DNA from: Planktotalea arctica
Lineage (GTDB): Bacteria; Pseudomonadota; Alphaproteobacteria; Rhodobacterales; Rhodobacteraceae
DNA length: 64,000 nucleotides
Direction of reading: 5' to 3'
Assembly: GCF_002105285.1 (NCBI RefSeq)
Contig: NZ_MUHR01000013.1
Span: 124,001-188,000, forward strand
The notes under the pieces are model-generated. The model saw only the letters and a list, made by a program, of their open reading frames with translations. It was not told the DNA's origin and did no database searches. Positions 1 through 9,519 of this stretch are shown here, piece after piece (position 1 is the first letter of the stretch; each line of letters starts with the position of its first letter). Made by a program: the position numbers and the translations under genes.

Positions 1-940
1 TACGCGCTGCGTTCCACGCCGGGATCAGCGCGCTATTTGGTAGCCATGGCCCGATAGGGGCCTGCACATCCGCGCTCAGACTCAGGAAGATTCCATTTGC
101 GTCTATGTCCAGCGTTCCGCTGCTGGTGATGCCGCGCCCGTGAGTGGCCGATGTGAACTCGTCCGAGCGGGTGGCGGTCCATCTGATATCACGCTTATGG
201 TGAAACGCGGCCCAGACGGCAAAAACGTCTTCTGGATAGAGCGAGGCTTTCATCCCGAAAGCGCCGCCCACGTGCGGTGCGATAACATGGATGCGCGACG
301 GCTCGATGTTCAGAATAGAGGCAAGTTCGGATCGGGTGCGATGCGGTGTCTGCGTTGAGTGATAGACCGTGACGCTTGCGCTTTTGCGGATGTAGCGCAC
401 GGCAATTGCGCGCGGCTCCATCGGGGAGGGGGCGAGGCGGGGGTGGCGGACCGTGCACGCTGCGCTGTGGGCACTTTCTTGGGGCGGGGTGCCTATGCGC
501 CAGCTTTGTGCGGCGATCTGTTTGGGTGTATGTGATTTCTCGTCCAGCTCGGCGTAGACTAGGTCTGCAGCATCTAGCGCCTGCGCTGGGCTTTCGGCGA
601 GAACCGCAGCAATAGGTTGCCCGATCGAGGTGACGCTGCCTTGCGCGAGGCAGGCAAAGCGCAAAGGCGTGCGCAGCGGAATAACTGGATTCACCGAAAG
701 TTCGCCAAGTGCGGGCATCCGCGCGCCTGTGTGCACTGCGACGACGCCCTCGCCGCCTTGGGCTTCTTCGATCTCGATATCGCCGATTGCTGCGCTGGCC
801 ACTTGCGAGCGGATGAAACCCACATAAAGGGGGGCATCCAGTTTGATATCGTCGGCAAAGCGCCCCGCGCCCTTGATCAATGCGGGCGTCTCGCGCGGGG
901 CGAGCGATTGTCCGACATATTTGGATATTGGACCGTTCAT
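1..940 (-). CDS. Xanthine dehydrogenase/CO dehydrogenase-family molybdopterin-binding large subunit (5' part only)
   Basis: The reverse strand reads open from an ATG at 940 to the window edge (about 313 codons). The protein starts MNGPISKYVGQSLAPRETPA and contains the Moco-subunit features RFADDIKLDAPLYVGFIRS near the start and HVGGAFGMKASLYPEDV around residue 225, the conserved molybdopterin-contacting glycine-rich stretch. Family members oxidise purines, aldehydes or CO in the cytoplasm together with FAD and 2Fe-2S subunits; full length is about 750 residues, so more than half lies outside the window. An in-frame TAG just upstream of 940 fixes the start. The substrate cannot be told from this fragment. 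It is transcribed away from the TRAP operon and shares the 941-1296 spacer. Confidence 0.85.
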   Translation of the reverse strand, partial: MNGPISKYVGQSLAPRETPALIKGAGRFADDIKLDAPLYVGFIRSQVASAAIGDIEIEEAQGGEGVVAVHTGARMPALGELSVNPVIPLRTPLRFACLAQGSVTSIGQPIAAVLAESPAQALDAADLVYAELDEKSHTPKQIAAQSWRIGTPPQESAHSAACTVRHPRLAPSPMEPRAIAVRYIRKSASVTVYHSTQTPHRTRSELASILNIEPSRIHVIAPHVGGAFGMKASLYPEDVFAVWAAFHHKRDIRWTATRSDEFTSATHGRGITSSGTLDIDANGIFLSLSADVQAPIGPWLPNSALIPAWNAAR

Positions 941-2274
<1,334 letters not shown>

Positions 2275-2285
2275 TCTCCCCAACT

Positions 2286-2318
2286 GGGCCGCCTTTCAAA
2301 GGGCGGCCCTTTTTCTTT
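2286..2318 (+). terminator. Intra-operon terminator/attenuator after the TRAP binding protein
   Basis: GGGCCGCC (2286-2293) pairs perfectly with GGCGGCCC (2302-2309) around an 8-base loop and is followed by TTTTTCTTT. This is a textbook intrinsic terminator placed inside the operon; partial read-through would give more binding protein than permease. Confidence 0.85.
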
Positions 2319-2338
2319 GCATCCTGTAAGGTTTGATC

Positions 2339-2869
2339 ATGCTCCACACCCTGTCGCGCCGCTGGGCGCGCGTCGAGATTTTCTGCGCCTCGTTTTTTGC
2401 AGTTCTCATCACACTGCTGATCTTGCTGAATGTGGTCACGCGGGCGATGAACGCGTCGATCTACTGGGTTGATGAAGCGGCGATCTATGCGATGGTCTGG
2501 ATGGCGTTTCTTGCGGCCTCCGCCGGAATTCACGAACGCAATGCGGTTTCTGTCACGATCGTGCAGGACATGCTGGGCGCGCGCGGCCAGCGCATTTTGG
2601 GTTTTGCCGTCGATCTGATCGTTCTCTTGTTCGCGGCGCTTATTATGTTTTTCCTGTGGCGCTGGCTCTTGCCGCTCGATTTGATCCGCGCCGGGTTCGA
2701 TTTCGAGGCCTTTCAGGGCGAGACGTTCAACTTTGTCTATGCCGAGCCGACGACGACGCTGGGGTTCAAGAAAATCTGGGTCTGGTCGATCATGGTCATT
2801 TTCGCTTTTGGCGCGACACTTCATGCAATCGCCAATCTGGTCCCCATGCGCGAAGGAGCGCTGCGATGA
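2339..2869 (+). CDS. TRAP transporter small permease (DctQ family)
   Basis: A 176-residue membrane protein with four hydrophobic segments: FFAVLITLLILLNVV near residue 20, a second around AIYAMVWMAFLAA, a third VDLIVLLFAALIMFFLW, and a last IMVIFAFGATLHAI. It is the small integral subunit of a TRAP transporter and holds the binding-protein/DctM assembly together in the inner membrane. I take the ATG at 2339 rather than the in-frame TTG at 2333, because TAAGG at 2327-2331 lies seven bases before it. Its TGA overlaps the ATG of dctM (ATGA), so the two are translationally coupled. Confidence 0.9.
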   Translation: MLHTLSRRWARVEIFCASFFAVLITLLILLNVVTRAMNASIYWVDEAAIYAMVWMAFLAASAGIHERNAVSVTIVQDMLGARGQRILGFAVDLIVLLFAALIMFFLWRWLLPLDLIRAGFDFEAFQGETFNFVYAEPTTTLGFKKIWVWSIMVIFAFGATLHAIANLVPMREGALR

Positions 2870-4125
2870 CACCGTTTATCTTTGCGCTCTTGCTGCTGGG
2901 GGCGGTGCCCATTGCGCTGGTTCTGACGCTGACCGCCATCTGGTACATCGCCGAGAGCGGCAACATGGTACTTTTTGACAGTTTTGCGCAGCAGATGTTT
3001 TCGGGCATTGAAAACTACGGCCTGCTGGCCATCCCGCTGTTCATGCTGACGGGCGAGTTGATGAACGAGGGTGGCATGACTTCGCGGCTGATCAATGCGG
3101 CGCGCGTGTTCGTCGGCGGCTTTCGCGGTGGCCTTGCCTATATCAACCTGCTGGCAAATATGTTCATGGCGGCGATCATCGGATCAGCCGCCAGCCAGAT
3201 TGCAGTGATGTCGCGTGCGATGGTGCCCGAGATGGAAAAAGAGGGCTATGATCGCGGCTTTGCGGCGGCGACCACAGCGGCGGGTGGATTGCTCGCACCG
3301 GTCATTCCGCCCTCGATGCTTTTCGTGATCTACGGCGTTCTGGCGCAAATCCCCATCGGGGATATGTTTCTTGCGGGGATTATTCCGGGGATGATGCTTG
3401 CTGGCGTTTTCTTCATCGTTATTGCGCTCATGGGGCTGAAGCAGCAGTTTCCCAAGGGCGAATGGATGAACGCCCCTGAAATACGTGCGGCCCTGCTTGC
3501 AGCATTGCCTGCGATTCTGATTCCGGCCTCGATCATCGGGGGCATTCTGTTCGGCATTGCGACCCCGACCGAAAGCGCCGCCGTCGCCTCGCTCATCGCG
3601 TTCCTGATTGGCTGGCTTTACTACGGCGAAATCGAGCTTGCAAAACTGGGCGTCGTCTTCGGGCGCACTGCGCGCAATGCGGCGATGGTGATCTTTATGA
3701 TCGCTGCAGCGAGCGTGTTCGGCTGGGTGGTGATTTACGAGGCTTTGCCGCAGAAGCTGGCGGTGCTGATCACCTCGGTGACGGACAATCCCTTCATGTT
3801 CCTGCTGATCGTCAACTTGACGCTGCTTTGCGTCGGCATGCTCATTGACGGGATCGCAGCGGTCATTTTGGTGACGCCGATCCTGCTGCCGATTGCGATG
3901 AACAACTACGACATCGACCCCTATCAATTCGGTGTCGTGATGTGTCTGAACCTTGTTCTGGGGCTTTTGACGCCGCCTGTGGGCGTGGGCCTCTACATCG
4001 CATCGAGCATGAGCGGCGCGAGCCCCATGTCGATCCTGCGCTCGCTCTGGCCGTTTCTTCTGGCGGTTCTGGTGGTGTTGATCCTGCTTAGCCGTTTCCC
4101 ATGGCTGTCGACGGCGCTGATCTAA
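2866..4125 (+). CDS. TRAP transporter large permease (DctM family)
   Basis: A 419-residue polytopic protein, the usual length for DctM (about 425), with roughly twelve hydrophobic segments. Family marks: LLAIPLFMLTGELMNEGGM near residue 50, AAATTAAGGLLAPVIPPSML near 130, GIATPTESAAVA near 220 and LTPPVGVGLYIAS near 370. It forms the Na+-coupled transport channel of the TRAP system. The start overlaps the dctQ stop by four bases. The operon ends here; an imperfect hairpin without a T-run follows at about 4149-4180. Confidence 0.95.
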   Translation: MTPFIFALLLLGAVPIALVLTLTAIWYIAESGNMVLFDSFAQQMFSGIENYGLLAIPLFMLTGELMNEGGMTSRLINAARVFVGGFRGGLAYINLLANMFMAAIIGSAASQIAVMSRAMVPEMEKEGYDRGFAAATTAAGGLLAPVIPPSMLFVIYGVLAQIPIGDMFLAGIIPGMMLAGVFFIVIALMGLKQQFPKGEWMNAPEIRAALLAALPAILIPASIIGGILFGIATPTESAAVASLIAFLIGWLYYGEIELAKLGVVFGRTARNAAMVIFMIAAASVFGWVVIYEALPQKLAVLITSVTDNPFMFLLIVNLTLLCVGMLIDGIAAVILVTPILLPIAMNNYDIDPYQFGVVMCLNLVLGLLTPPVGVGLYIASSMSGASPMSILRSLWPFLLAVLVVLILLSRFPWLSTALI

Positions 4126-4449
4126 CGCTTCACGGCGCGCACAATTTGCTCTATCGGAGCATCCGATGAGAAAGAGCATGAGACATAACCCCCCGAGCGC
4201 AGCGCGCGCCGCACGGCTTTCGGTCGCGCCGATGATGGATTGGAGGGGGTGGCTTTTATCTACATGATTTATAATAAAAATAAACGGTAGTCTTTGCGCG
4301 GTGTTCCCATGGATTACTCCATTCAGCCGTTTACCGTGCTTTATACTGATTAGCGTGTATTTTCTCTTTATACGTTTTTGCGATTAAACAGTGTTTATGC
4401 GTATAATCGTATATTGATACAATATGCGTTACTGCGTGTATCTCTATTC
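4126..4449. other. AT-rich spacer with hairpin and a possible HipB operator
   Basis: After dctM, TGCTCT...AGAGCA (about 4149-4180) encloses a second arm pair ATCGG/CCGAT, a possible transcription end for the TRAP operon. From 4260 the sequence becomes much more AT-rich than its surroundings. TATGCGT occurs twice, at 4396-4402 and 4423-4429, 27 bases apart, within 55 bases of the hipB start. Paired sites near the promoter are what an autoregulating HipB-type repressor would use, but this is inference. Confidence 0.35.
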
Positions 4450-4701
4450 ATGAATGATCTCGCCCGCACTCCGCAACAGTTAGGCACTTTGATCCAGCGT
4501 GCGCGTAAAGCGCAGTGCTGGTCGCAGACGGAATTGGCCGAACGTGCCGGGCTTAGGCAAGCTACGATCTCGGGGATCGAGACGGGTGAAAAGCCGGGTC
4601 GGCTTGATACGATCCTCGCGCTGCTGGCGGCGCTTGATCTGGAGTTTCGGGTAGCAGCGCGCTCGAGAGGGCAGGGGCAGGACATCGAGGATCTGTTCTA
4701 A
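4450..4701 (+). CDS. hipB: HipB-type XRE family antitoxin/repressor
   Basis: An 83-residue XRE helix-turn-helix protein: LGTLIQRARKAQCWSQTELA followed by RAGLRQATISGIETGEKPGR, then LDTILALLAALDLEFRV. This is the HipB layout, and the next gene is hipA, whose start overlaps this stop (TAATG). HipB normally binds and silences the HipA kinase and represses the operon. It is intact, while its partner is broken, so it may persist only as a regulator or as a shield against related toxins. The ATG at 4450 aligns with the start of the family; an in-frame upstream ATG at 4396 would add unrelated residues. Confidence 0.85.
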   Translation: MNDLARTPQQLGTLIQRARKAQCWSQTELAERAGLRQATISGIETGEKPGRLDTILALLAALDLEFRVAARSRGQGQDIEDLF

Positions 4702-5788
4702 TGGGCCGTCGCCCTGCCTATGTGCCGCTGCGCGTTTATCTGAATAACCGTCATGTTGGCATTTTGCTGCGCGAGGCAGGGGGCGCCATCCGTTTCACCT
4801 ATGATGCCGATTGGCTGGCATGGCAACACGCACTGCCTGTCTCCCTGTCGATGATGCGGCGATCGAGCGTATTCTGAACGACCTTGGCAAAGCACCGCTT
4901 GGTCTTGCTGCTGATGATGCCTTCAGAATTTCGGTTGCGGGCGCGCAGGAAAAGACTGCGCTGCTCTATCATGAGGGCAGGTGGATCAAACCGCATGGCA
5001 CCACGCCCACGACACACATTTTCAAAACCCGCATCGGGGCGCTGCCCGGCGGCATTGATCTGGCGGATAGCGTGGAGAATGAATATTATTGTCTGAAGCT
5101 GATGAAAGCGTTTGGCTTGCCGGTGAACACTGCACACATGAGCACCTTTGGGCAATCGAGCGCACTGGTCATCGAGCGGTTTGATCGGCGCTGGACACAG
5201 GATGGCCGCTTGCTGCGATTGCCGCAGGAAGATTGCTGTCAGGCGCTATCCGTGCCTCCAACACTCAAATACCAGAGCGAGGGCGGGCCGGGGATCACAG
5301 CCATCATGTCGCTTTTGCAAGGCAGCGATACGCCAGTGGAGGACCGCGAGACTTTTTTGAAAGCGCAGGTCATTTTCTGGCTGATCGGAGCGACAGACGG
5401 ACATGCTAAGAACTTTAGTCTGTTTTTGGGTCCCGGTGGGAGCTACCGGATGACACCATTCTATGATGTCCTGACCGCTGGCCCAGCTGCCAACGCACGC
5501 CAGATCGAAGGTAAGCAAATGAAACTGGCCATGTCGGTTGGAAAGCGTCGCCATTACCGCATTGATCAAATCCATGGCAGGCACTTTGTGGAAGCCGCGG
5601 TCGAGGCTGGCATGTCTCGAAAACGCGCGATTTCTGTTCTGGAGTCTGTTGCCGAGCAGGTAAACGGCGCACTTGATACGGTAACTGATGATCTGCCAGC
5701 AGACTTTCCAATGGAAATCGTAAGTGCTGTTAATGGGTCGGTTCGCAAGCGGCTAAGTAGATTGTCGGTTGCGACGCCTTCGGATTGA
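4701..5788 (+). pseudogene. hipA: hipA kinase toxin, broken by an internal deletion and frame change
   Basis: Two frames make up one HipA. Frame one (ATG 4701 to TGA 4877) gives the N-subdomain: PLRVYLNNRHVGILLREAGG, then WLAWQHALPVSLS. Frame two, open to 5788, gives the kinase: PLGLAADDAFRISVAGAQEK, ENEYYCLKL, ERFDRRW, the catalytic loop GATDGHAKNFSLFL and the metal site YDVLTA. The roughly 60 residues that normally lie between (the FDNLLPD and SLL..IGRDCVGALQ region) are missing, and the frame changes at about 4850. HipA phosphorylates glutamyl-tRNA synthetase in the well-studied case. This copy should make no full protein. An independent start inside the kinase at 4811 is possible but would lack the N-subdomain. 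Confidence 0.85.
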
Positions 5789-5815
5789 TCTGTGGGAATT
5801 TTTTGTATCTTGTTG

Positions 5816-6290
5816 GAGCTTTGTTACACAAATTGTGCCTGGAGGATTCACCACATGATTCCAGCGTGATAGCTGGTGACCATGAGCAGCTGGACCCCTA
5901 CGAAGTACAAGACCAAGAATTGGTCGTCTTACAATGACAGCTTGAAGCAACGCGGATCGCTGTCGATCCATTGACTTGCAGCATATGCGTGCATGTGCGA
6001 GGCGTTGGTTTGACGCGGAGATGGCTTGGGAGGCGAAGCCATCAGGTCATCGTGGACGCCAGCAAGCCTGTAGCGATGCGGCGATCCAAGCCCGTCTGAC
6101 CATGAAAGTGCTGTTCGGTTTGCCTTTGAGACAGACGACTGGCTTTGTTGAAGGTCTGCCGGAATTGATGGGGCTTGACTGCTCAGTGCCAGACTTTAGC
6201 ACCTTGTGTCGACGGCAGAAGACGTTGCCGGTCGCCATTCCCTATCGGGGCTCAACGGGGCCGTTACGTCTGCTCATCCCCTCTCGGGCA
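5816..6290 (+). pseudogene. Decayed IS5-family insertion sequence (left end and N-terminal half of transposase)
   Basis: The left end GAGCTTTGTTACACAAATT (5816-5834) resembles the terminal inverted repeat of IS5-group elements. A transposase start at 5882 reads MSSWTPTKYKTKNWSSYNDS and hits a stop about 30 codons in. The match resumes in another frame after about 30 extra bases: WFDAEMAW, RGRQQACSDAAIQARLTMKV, LFGLPLRQTTGFVEGL, FSTLCRRQKT, IPYRGSTGPL. The catalytic C-terminal half and a right end are absent. Sequence of a recombinase follows from about 6333. Confidence 0.8.
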
Positions 6291-6332
6291 TTGCTGCGCA
6301 ATACCCTGCCGGGGCAGCGGATAGTACCGGCA

Positions 6333-6846
6333 TTAAAGCTGGGGGCGTATTGTCGGCCAGAAACGGCCACTGAAGTCCAAACATGTCTGGGCGATCCGTG
6401 TCAGGCTGGAACTTGCCGTGAACCATCGCGATCTGGCTCTATTCAATATGGCCATTGATAGCAAATTGCGCGGGTGTAACCTTGTGCGGATGAAAGTGAT
6501 CGACGTCATGGCGTCTGGACAGATCAAGGAACGGGCATCGGTGTTGCAAAGCAAAACCCCAATACCGGTCCGGTTCGAGATTTCCGAAGGCACCCGCGCC
6601 TGCACATCTCAACGCGCCAATATGCTCGAATTGTGCGGGATTGGGTTTCATCGATAGGTTTGGAAGTGACCGCCTATGGAACCCATTCGATGCGGCGCAC
6701 AAAGGTTACCCAAACCTATAAGAGAATGTGCAACCTGCGTGCCGTGCACGTTTCTGCAGGGGCATACGAAGATGGACAGCACTGTAAGATATTGGGGCGT
6801 TGATCTTGAAGATGCTTTGGCAATAGCGGAAGCTATTGAAATATGA
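6333..6846 (+). pseudogene. Decayed tyrosine recombinase, paralogue of the intact gene at 14964-15596
   Basis: The reading starts GRIVGQKRPLKSKHVWAIRV and runs DLALFNMAIDSKLRGC, matching the intact recombinase of this window almost residue for residue, but begins internally. After about 6590 the frame changes; YGTHSMRRTKVTQTYK and later VRYWGVDLEDALAIAEAIEI appear in other frames, ending at the TGA at 6846. The catalytic His in LLGHTK is lost in the frame shifts (the stretch reads HVSAGAYEDG in one frame). It is joined to IS5 debris at its 5' side, so a rearrangement removed the N-terminus. Confidence 0.85.
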
Positions 6847-7595
6847 GAGCTTGGGCCGTTCGACACGGACGGCCCAAACCCGACCTTGGCCGTTGGTTCT
6901 GGATGCTGCGGTGCGGCCCGTCGAACCAGCCATTCGCTGCGACTGCAAAATCTCAGCGCAAGCGAAATCACAGTCTGCGGACTTTTCGGTCATTCGTTTT
7001 TCTCACTTCGCTGACGCAGCATTTGCTCGCGGTTGCCGCACTTATTGTGTTGCAACGCTGCGCGTGTCGTCATTCCAGCCATTCGCGGGCTTTGTTCTAG
7101 CTGGAACCAAGACCATGCTTTCGCTGCATTCCGTCCAGACAAACAAGACGCTGATGAAACTGTCACCTAGCGTCATGGAGAAACCAAGCTGGCCTCCACG
7201 GCCACCAAAGTGCAGGTAGCTGATAGGACGCGGATTCCGCGCGCCGAGGCATATTCTGAACTGTCGTACCGAACCTTAAGCGCAGCCACGTCCGGAAACT
7301 CAAACATCACCCGTCGATTAACAGGGCTTTGTCAAGATTGCTCGGGCAGGTTACGAAGACAACAAACAGACCAGATTCAGTCTGCAACAATTTGATGCCA
7401 TTCGGCTTCGGCTGTGATACTCAACTTACGGAGAATTGGTCAGGAGATCAAATGACGTCGGACTTGAAGCGATTATTGGACTTGTGCAGTTGCGGCTATT
7501 GCTGACGCAGCATACGTTTGCAGTCGCGGCGTAATTATTTCCGGTTTGCGGCTGACTTCACCAGACCGTTCATTCGTGAGTGTCGTTTTCCCTCG
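6847..7595. other. Non-coding relic region
   Basis: About 750 bases with no reading frame that resembles a protein. Short words rich in GCTGCG/GCAGCA and 'CATTCG' recur irregularly, much as in 21180-21470. I read this as old intergenic or pseudogene debris. No RNA gene or clean repeat is visible. Confidence 0.4.
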
Positions 7596-7766
7596 AACAA
7601 GGACCGCACTTTCGCTGCAACGTGGAACGCCGCCCTGCGCGACAACGGCATCTTCAAATCGCCGGGCAAGCTGTACCCGTCGCTCGTACTGACACAGGCC
7701 GATCTAGACCAGACGGAGCAGGCCTTCGGGGTGGCGGCGCAAACTCTTGCGCATCATAGAGCCTGA
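7596..7766 (+). pseudogene. C-terminal remnant of a class III (glutamate-1-semialdehyde-type) aminotransferase
   Basis: About 55 codons before the TGA at 7766 read like the C-terminus of a PLP class III aminotransferase: WNAALRDNGIFKSPGKLYPS, LVLTQADLDQTEQAF, followed by an alanine-rich helix. The upstream 380 residues including the PLP lysine are not present in any frame nearby. It is a leftover of a deletion that removed most of the gene. Confidence 0.6.
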
Positions 7767-7785
7767 CGGCCAGGCCACCAGCCTG

Positions 7786-8673
7786 CTAGGGGCCTTGCAC
7801 CAGCCCTTTCACCAAAGCATCGACAAAGGCGCGGGCATTGGTCAGCTCCGTGCGCCTTTCGGTGAACAAGGCATAGGCAGGCACAGTGGCGGTCGCGAAC
7901 TCAGGCAGCGGATTGCATAGCGTTTTGTCTGCCAGTGCATCGCTCACTGAAAATTCCGGGAAGATAGCAAACCCGTCCCCCTCAGCCAGAACCGCACGGA
8001 TCATCGGGGCGCTGTTCACGACAAGCTGACGGCTCGGCGCAATCACGGTTTCACGGCCGTCCTCCGCGTAAAGCGGCATCTTGCGCGGCATCGTTGGGGT
8101 GCGAAGCCACAAAATACCGTTCAAGTCTTTCGCGTCTTTGATCAATTCGGCATGTTCAGGCCCGCAGCAAACCACACCGCGCGTCTCAAAGAGCTTGCGC
8201 GCAAGACGTGGGTCATCCCCAGGATCACCAATGCGAATAGCCAGATCGACGCGCGCTGCGACAGGGTTCAGCACAGTGTCATCAAGTGTGATGTCCAGCG
8301 CCACATTGGGGTGCGCCCGCGCAAACTGCGCTACTACGCGGCCAAAGCGGGGGCCTGACGCAACCGTCGGCGCGGTCACGCGCAACCGACCTCTCAGGGC
8401 GCTTCCCTCGCGCCTCATGCTGTCCAGCCCGCTTTGGAAGGCGTCGGCTATGGCGGCGGCATGGGGCAAAAACGCTTCTCCCGCCTCGGTCAGTGCGATT
8501 TTGCGGGTCGAGCGATACAAAAGCTGACGGCCCAGCCGTGCCTCCAGATCCGAGATCATCTGGCTGACATAGGGGGGCGACAGGCCAAGGCTATCGGCGG
8601 CCGCGCGAAAGCTGCCTTGCGCGACAACGGTTTGAAACACGGCGACGGGGCGTAACAGATCAAGATTATTCAT
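7786..8673 (-). CDS. LysR-family transcriptional regulator
   Basis: A 295-residue LysR protein: N-terminal winged helix-turn-helix (LRPVAVFQTVVAQGSFRAAA, SPPYVSQMISDLEARLGRQL), a linker helix, then a periplasmic-binding-like effector domain with FARAHPNVALDITLDD and RKLFETRGVVCCGPEH. The two adjacent cysteines are an uncommon detail. It diverges from the secreted protein gene at 8767, the standard arrangement for a LysR regulator and its target. A palindrome TAGGTA-A-TACCTA covers its own start, suggesting autoregulation. The effector is unknown. Confidence 0.93.
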   Translation of the reverse strand: MNNLDLLRPVAVFQTVVAQGSFRAAADSLGLSPPYVSQMISDLEARLGRQLLYRSTRKIALTEAGEAFLPHAAAIADAFQSGLDSMRREGSALRGRLRVTAPTVASGPRFGRVVAQFARAHPNVALDITLDDTVLNPVAARVDLAIRIGDPGDDPRLARKLFETRGVVCCGPEHAELIKDAKDLNGILWLRTPTMPRKMPLYAEDGRETVIAPSRQLVVNSAPMIRAVLAEGDGFAIFPEFSVSDALADKTLCNPLPEFATATVPAYALFTERRTELTNARAFVDALVKGLVQGP

Positions 8674-8685
8674 AGGTAATACCTA
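8673..8685. promoter_or_regulatory. Palindrome at the LysR gene start
   Basis: TAGGTAATACCTA is a perfect 6-1-6 dyad overlapping the first base of the LysR gene in the divergent promoter region. LysR proteins bind dyads of this general form (T-N11-A), so it is a candidate operator. Confidence 0.45.
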
Positions 8686-8766
8686 CTAATACATTCGGCA
8701 AATCGCCAATACTAAAGAATGTTTTGGTCGGTCATCTTCAACTCATCTGCAAAACAGGAGTGAATG

Positions 8767-9465
8767 ATGCTGAAAACCCTTACCGTAAACGCCGCCCTTG
8801 CACTTAGCGCAGGCTTTGCCACTGCACAGGAAACATCGATGACCGGACCAATTTACGAAATCGCCATTCAGGAAGTCAAAAACGGCGATGTTGCCGACTG
8901 GACTGCCGCACGTGCGCCGCTGCTCGAAGGTCTGGCCCAGACGCCGGGAGTTGAAGAAGATTGGACGCTCAAGGCATTCTTCACCTTCCCGGAACCCGGC
9001 CCGCTGACCGTCTATGTCGGCCTGACCCGCTGGTCTTCAATCGAGGATTTCGGCGCCGCGTCAAAGGCGATGATGGGCATGCCGGTGGTGCAATCCTTCT
9101 TTGAAAAGGTGAACATGCAAGCCTTCGTGCAGGTTTCTCCCGCAGATGGCGCGCCCTTTATCCTTGAGGACTACATCAACAAACCCGGACAGGTTCTCGA
9201 GGTTGCCGTGCGCACGCCCAAGGCGGGTGAAGAGGGTAACTTCGACGCCGCCCGCGCTGGCTTTTTTGGCAAGGTGGCGGAGCAACCCGGCTATATCTTT
9301 GATCGTGAGTTCGTCACGGCTGATGGCGCGAGGGTCGTCATGATCGGCTGGGAAAACCAATCCGACTTCATGACTGCCCTTGGTGCGCTGTCGCAGATGC
9401 CCGAAATGGGCGCTTTCTTCGGCATCATCGACGCCAGCGCCTATCAGGCGGCCATCGTCGAATAA
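8767..9465 (+). CDS. Secreted protein with two dimeric alpha/beta-barrel (ABM-like) repeats, function unknown
   Basis: A 232-residue protein with a signal peptide (MLKTLTVNAALALSAGFATA, cleavage after TAQ likely). The mature part falls into two similar halves, each starting near YEIAIQEVKNGD and VLEVAVRTPKAGEEGNFDAA and each carrying a W- or F-rich second half (TRWSSIEDFGAASKA; GWENQSDFMTALGAL). That is the pattern of tandem ferredoxin-like ABM domains, which bind or oxidise small hydrophobic compounds. The ATG at 8767 is six bases from AGGAG at 8756-8760 and is preferred over 8764. It diverges from the LysR gene, which probably controls it. I do not recognise a specific family. Confidence 0.8.
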   Translation: MLKTLTVNAALALSAGFATAQETSMTGPIYEIAIQEVKNGDVADWTAARAPLLEGLAQTPGVEEDWTLKAFFTFPEPGPLTVYVGLTRWSSIEDFGAASKAMMGMPVVQSFFEKVNMQAFVQVSPADGAPFILEDYINKPGQVLEVAVRTPKAGEEGNFDAARAGFFGKVAEQPGYIFDREFVTADGARVVMIGWENQSDFMTALGALSQMPEMGAFFGIIDASAYQAAIVE

Positions 9466-9490
9466 CGCGCAATACCGCAGATGAAGCGCG

Positions 9491-9518
9491 GCGCCGGGCA
9501 CTCGCAAGTGCCCGGCGC
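9491..9518. terminator. Bidirectional hairpin between convergent genes
   Basis: GCGCCGGGCACT and AGTGCCCGGCGC form a perfect 12-bp stem with a 4-base loop (CGCA) between the plus gene ending at 9465 and the minus gene ending at 9520. T-runs are poor on both sides, but stem strength and place argue for a shared terminator. Confidence 0.75.
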
Positions 9519-9519
9519 T

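Noticed and set aside
3184-4179. A 331-codon reverse frame opposite dctM
   Set aside because: Low-complexity charged translation (His/Arg/Gln/Asp), no motifs; mirrors a hydrophobic protein on the other strand.
6847-7595. Possible CRISPR or short-unit repeat because of recurring GCTGCG/CATTCG words
   Set aside because: The words vary in spacing and sequence; there is no constant repeat with spacers. The same holds for 21180-21470.
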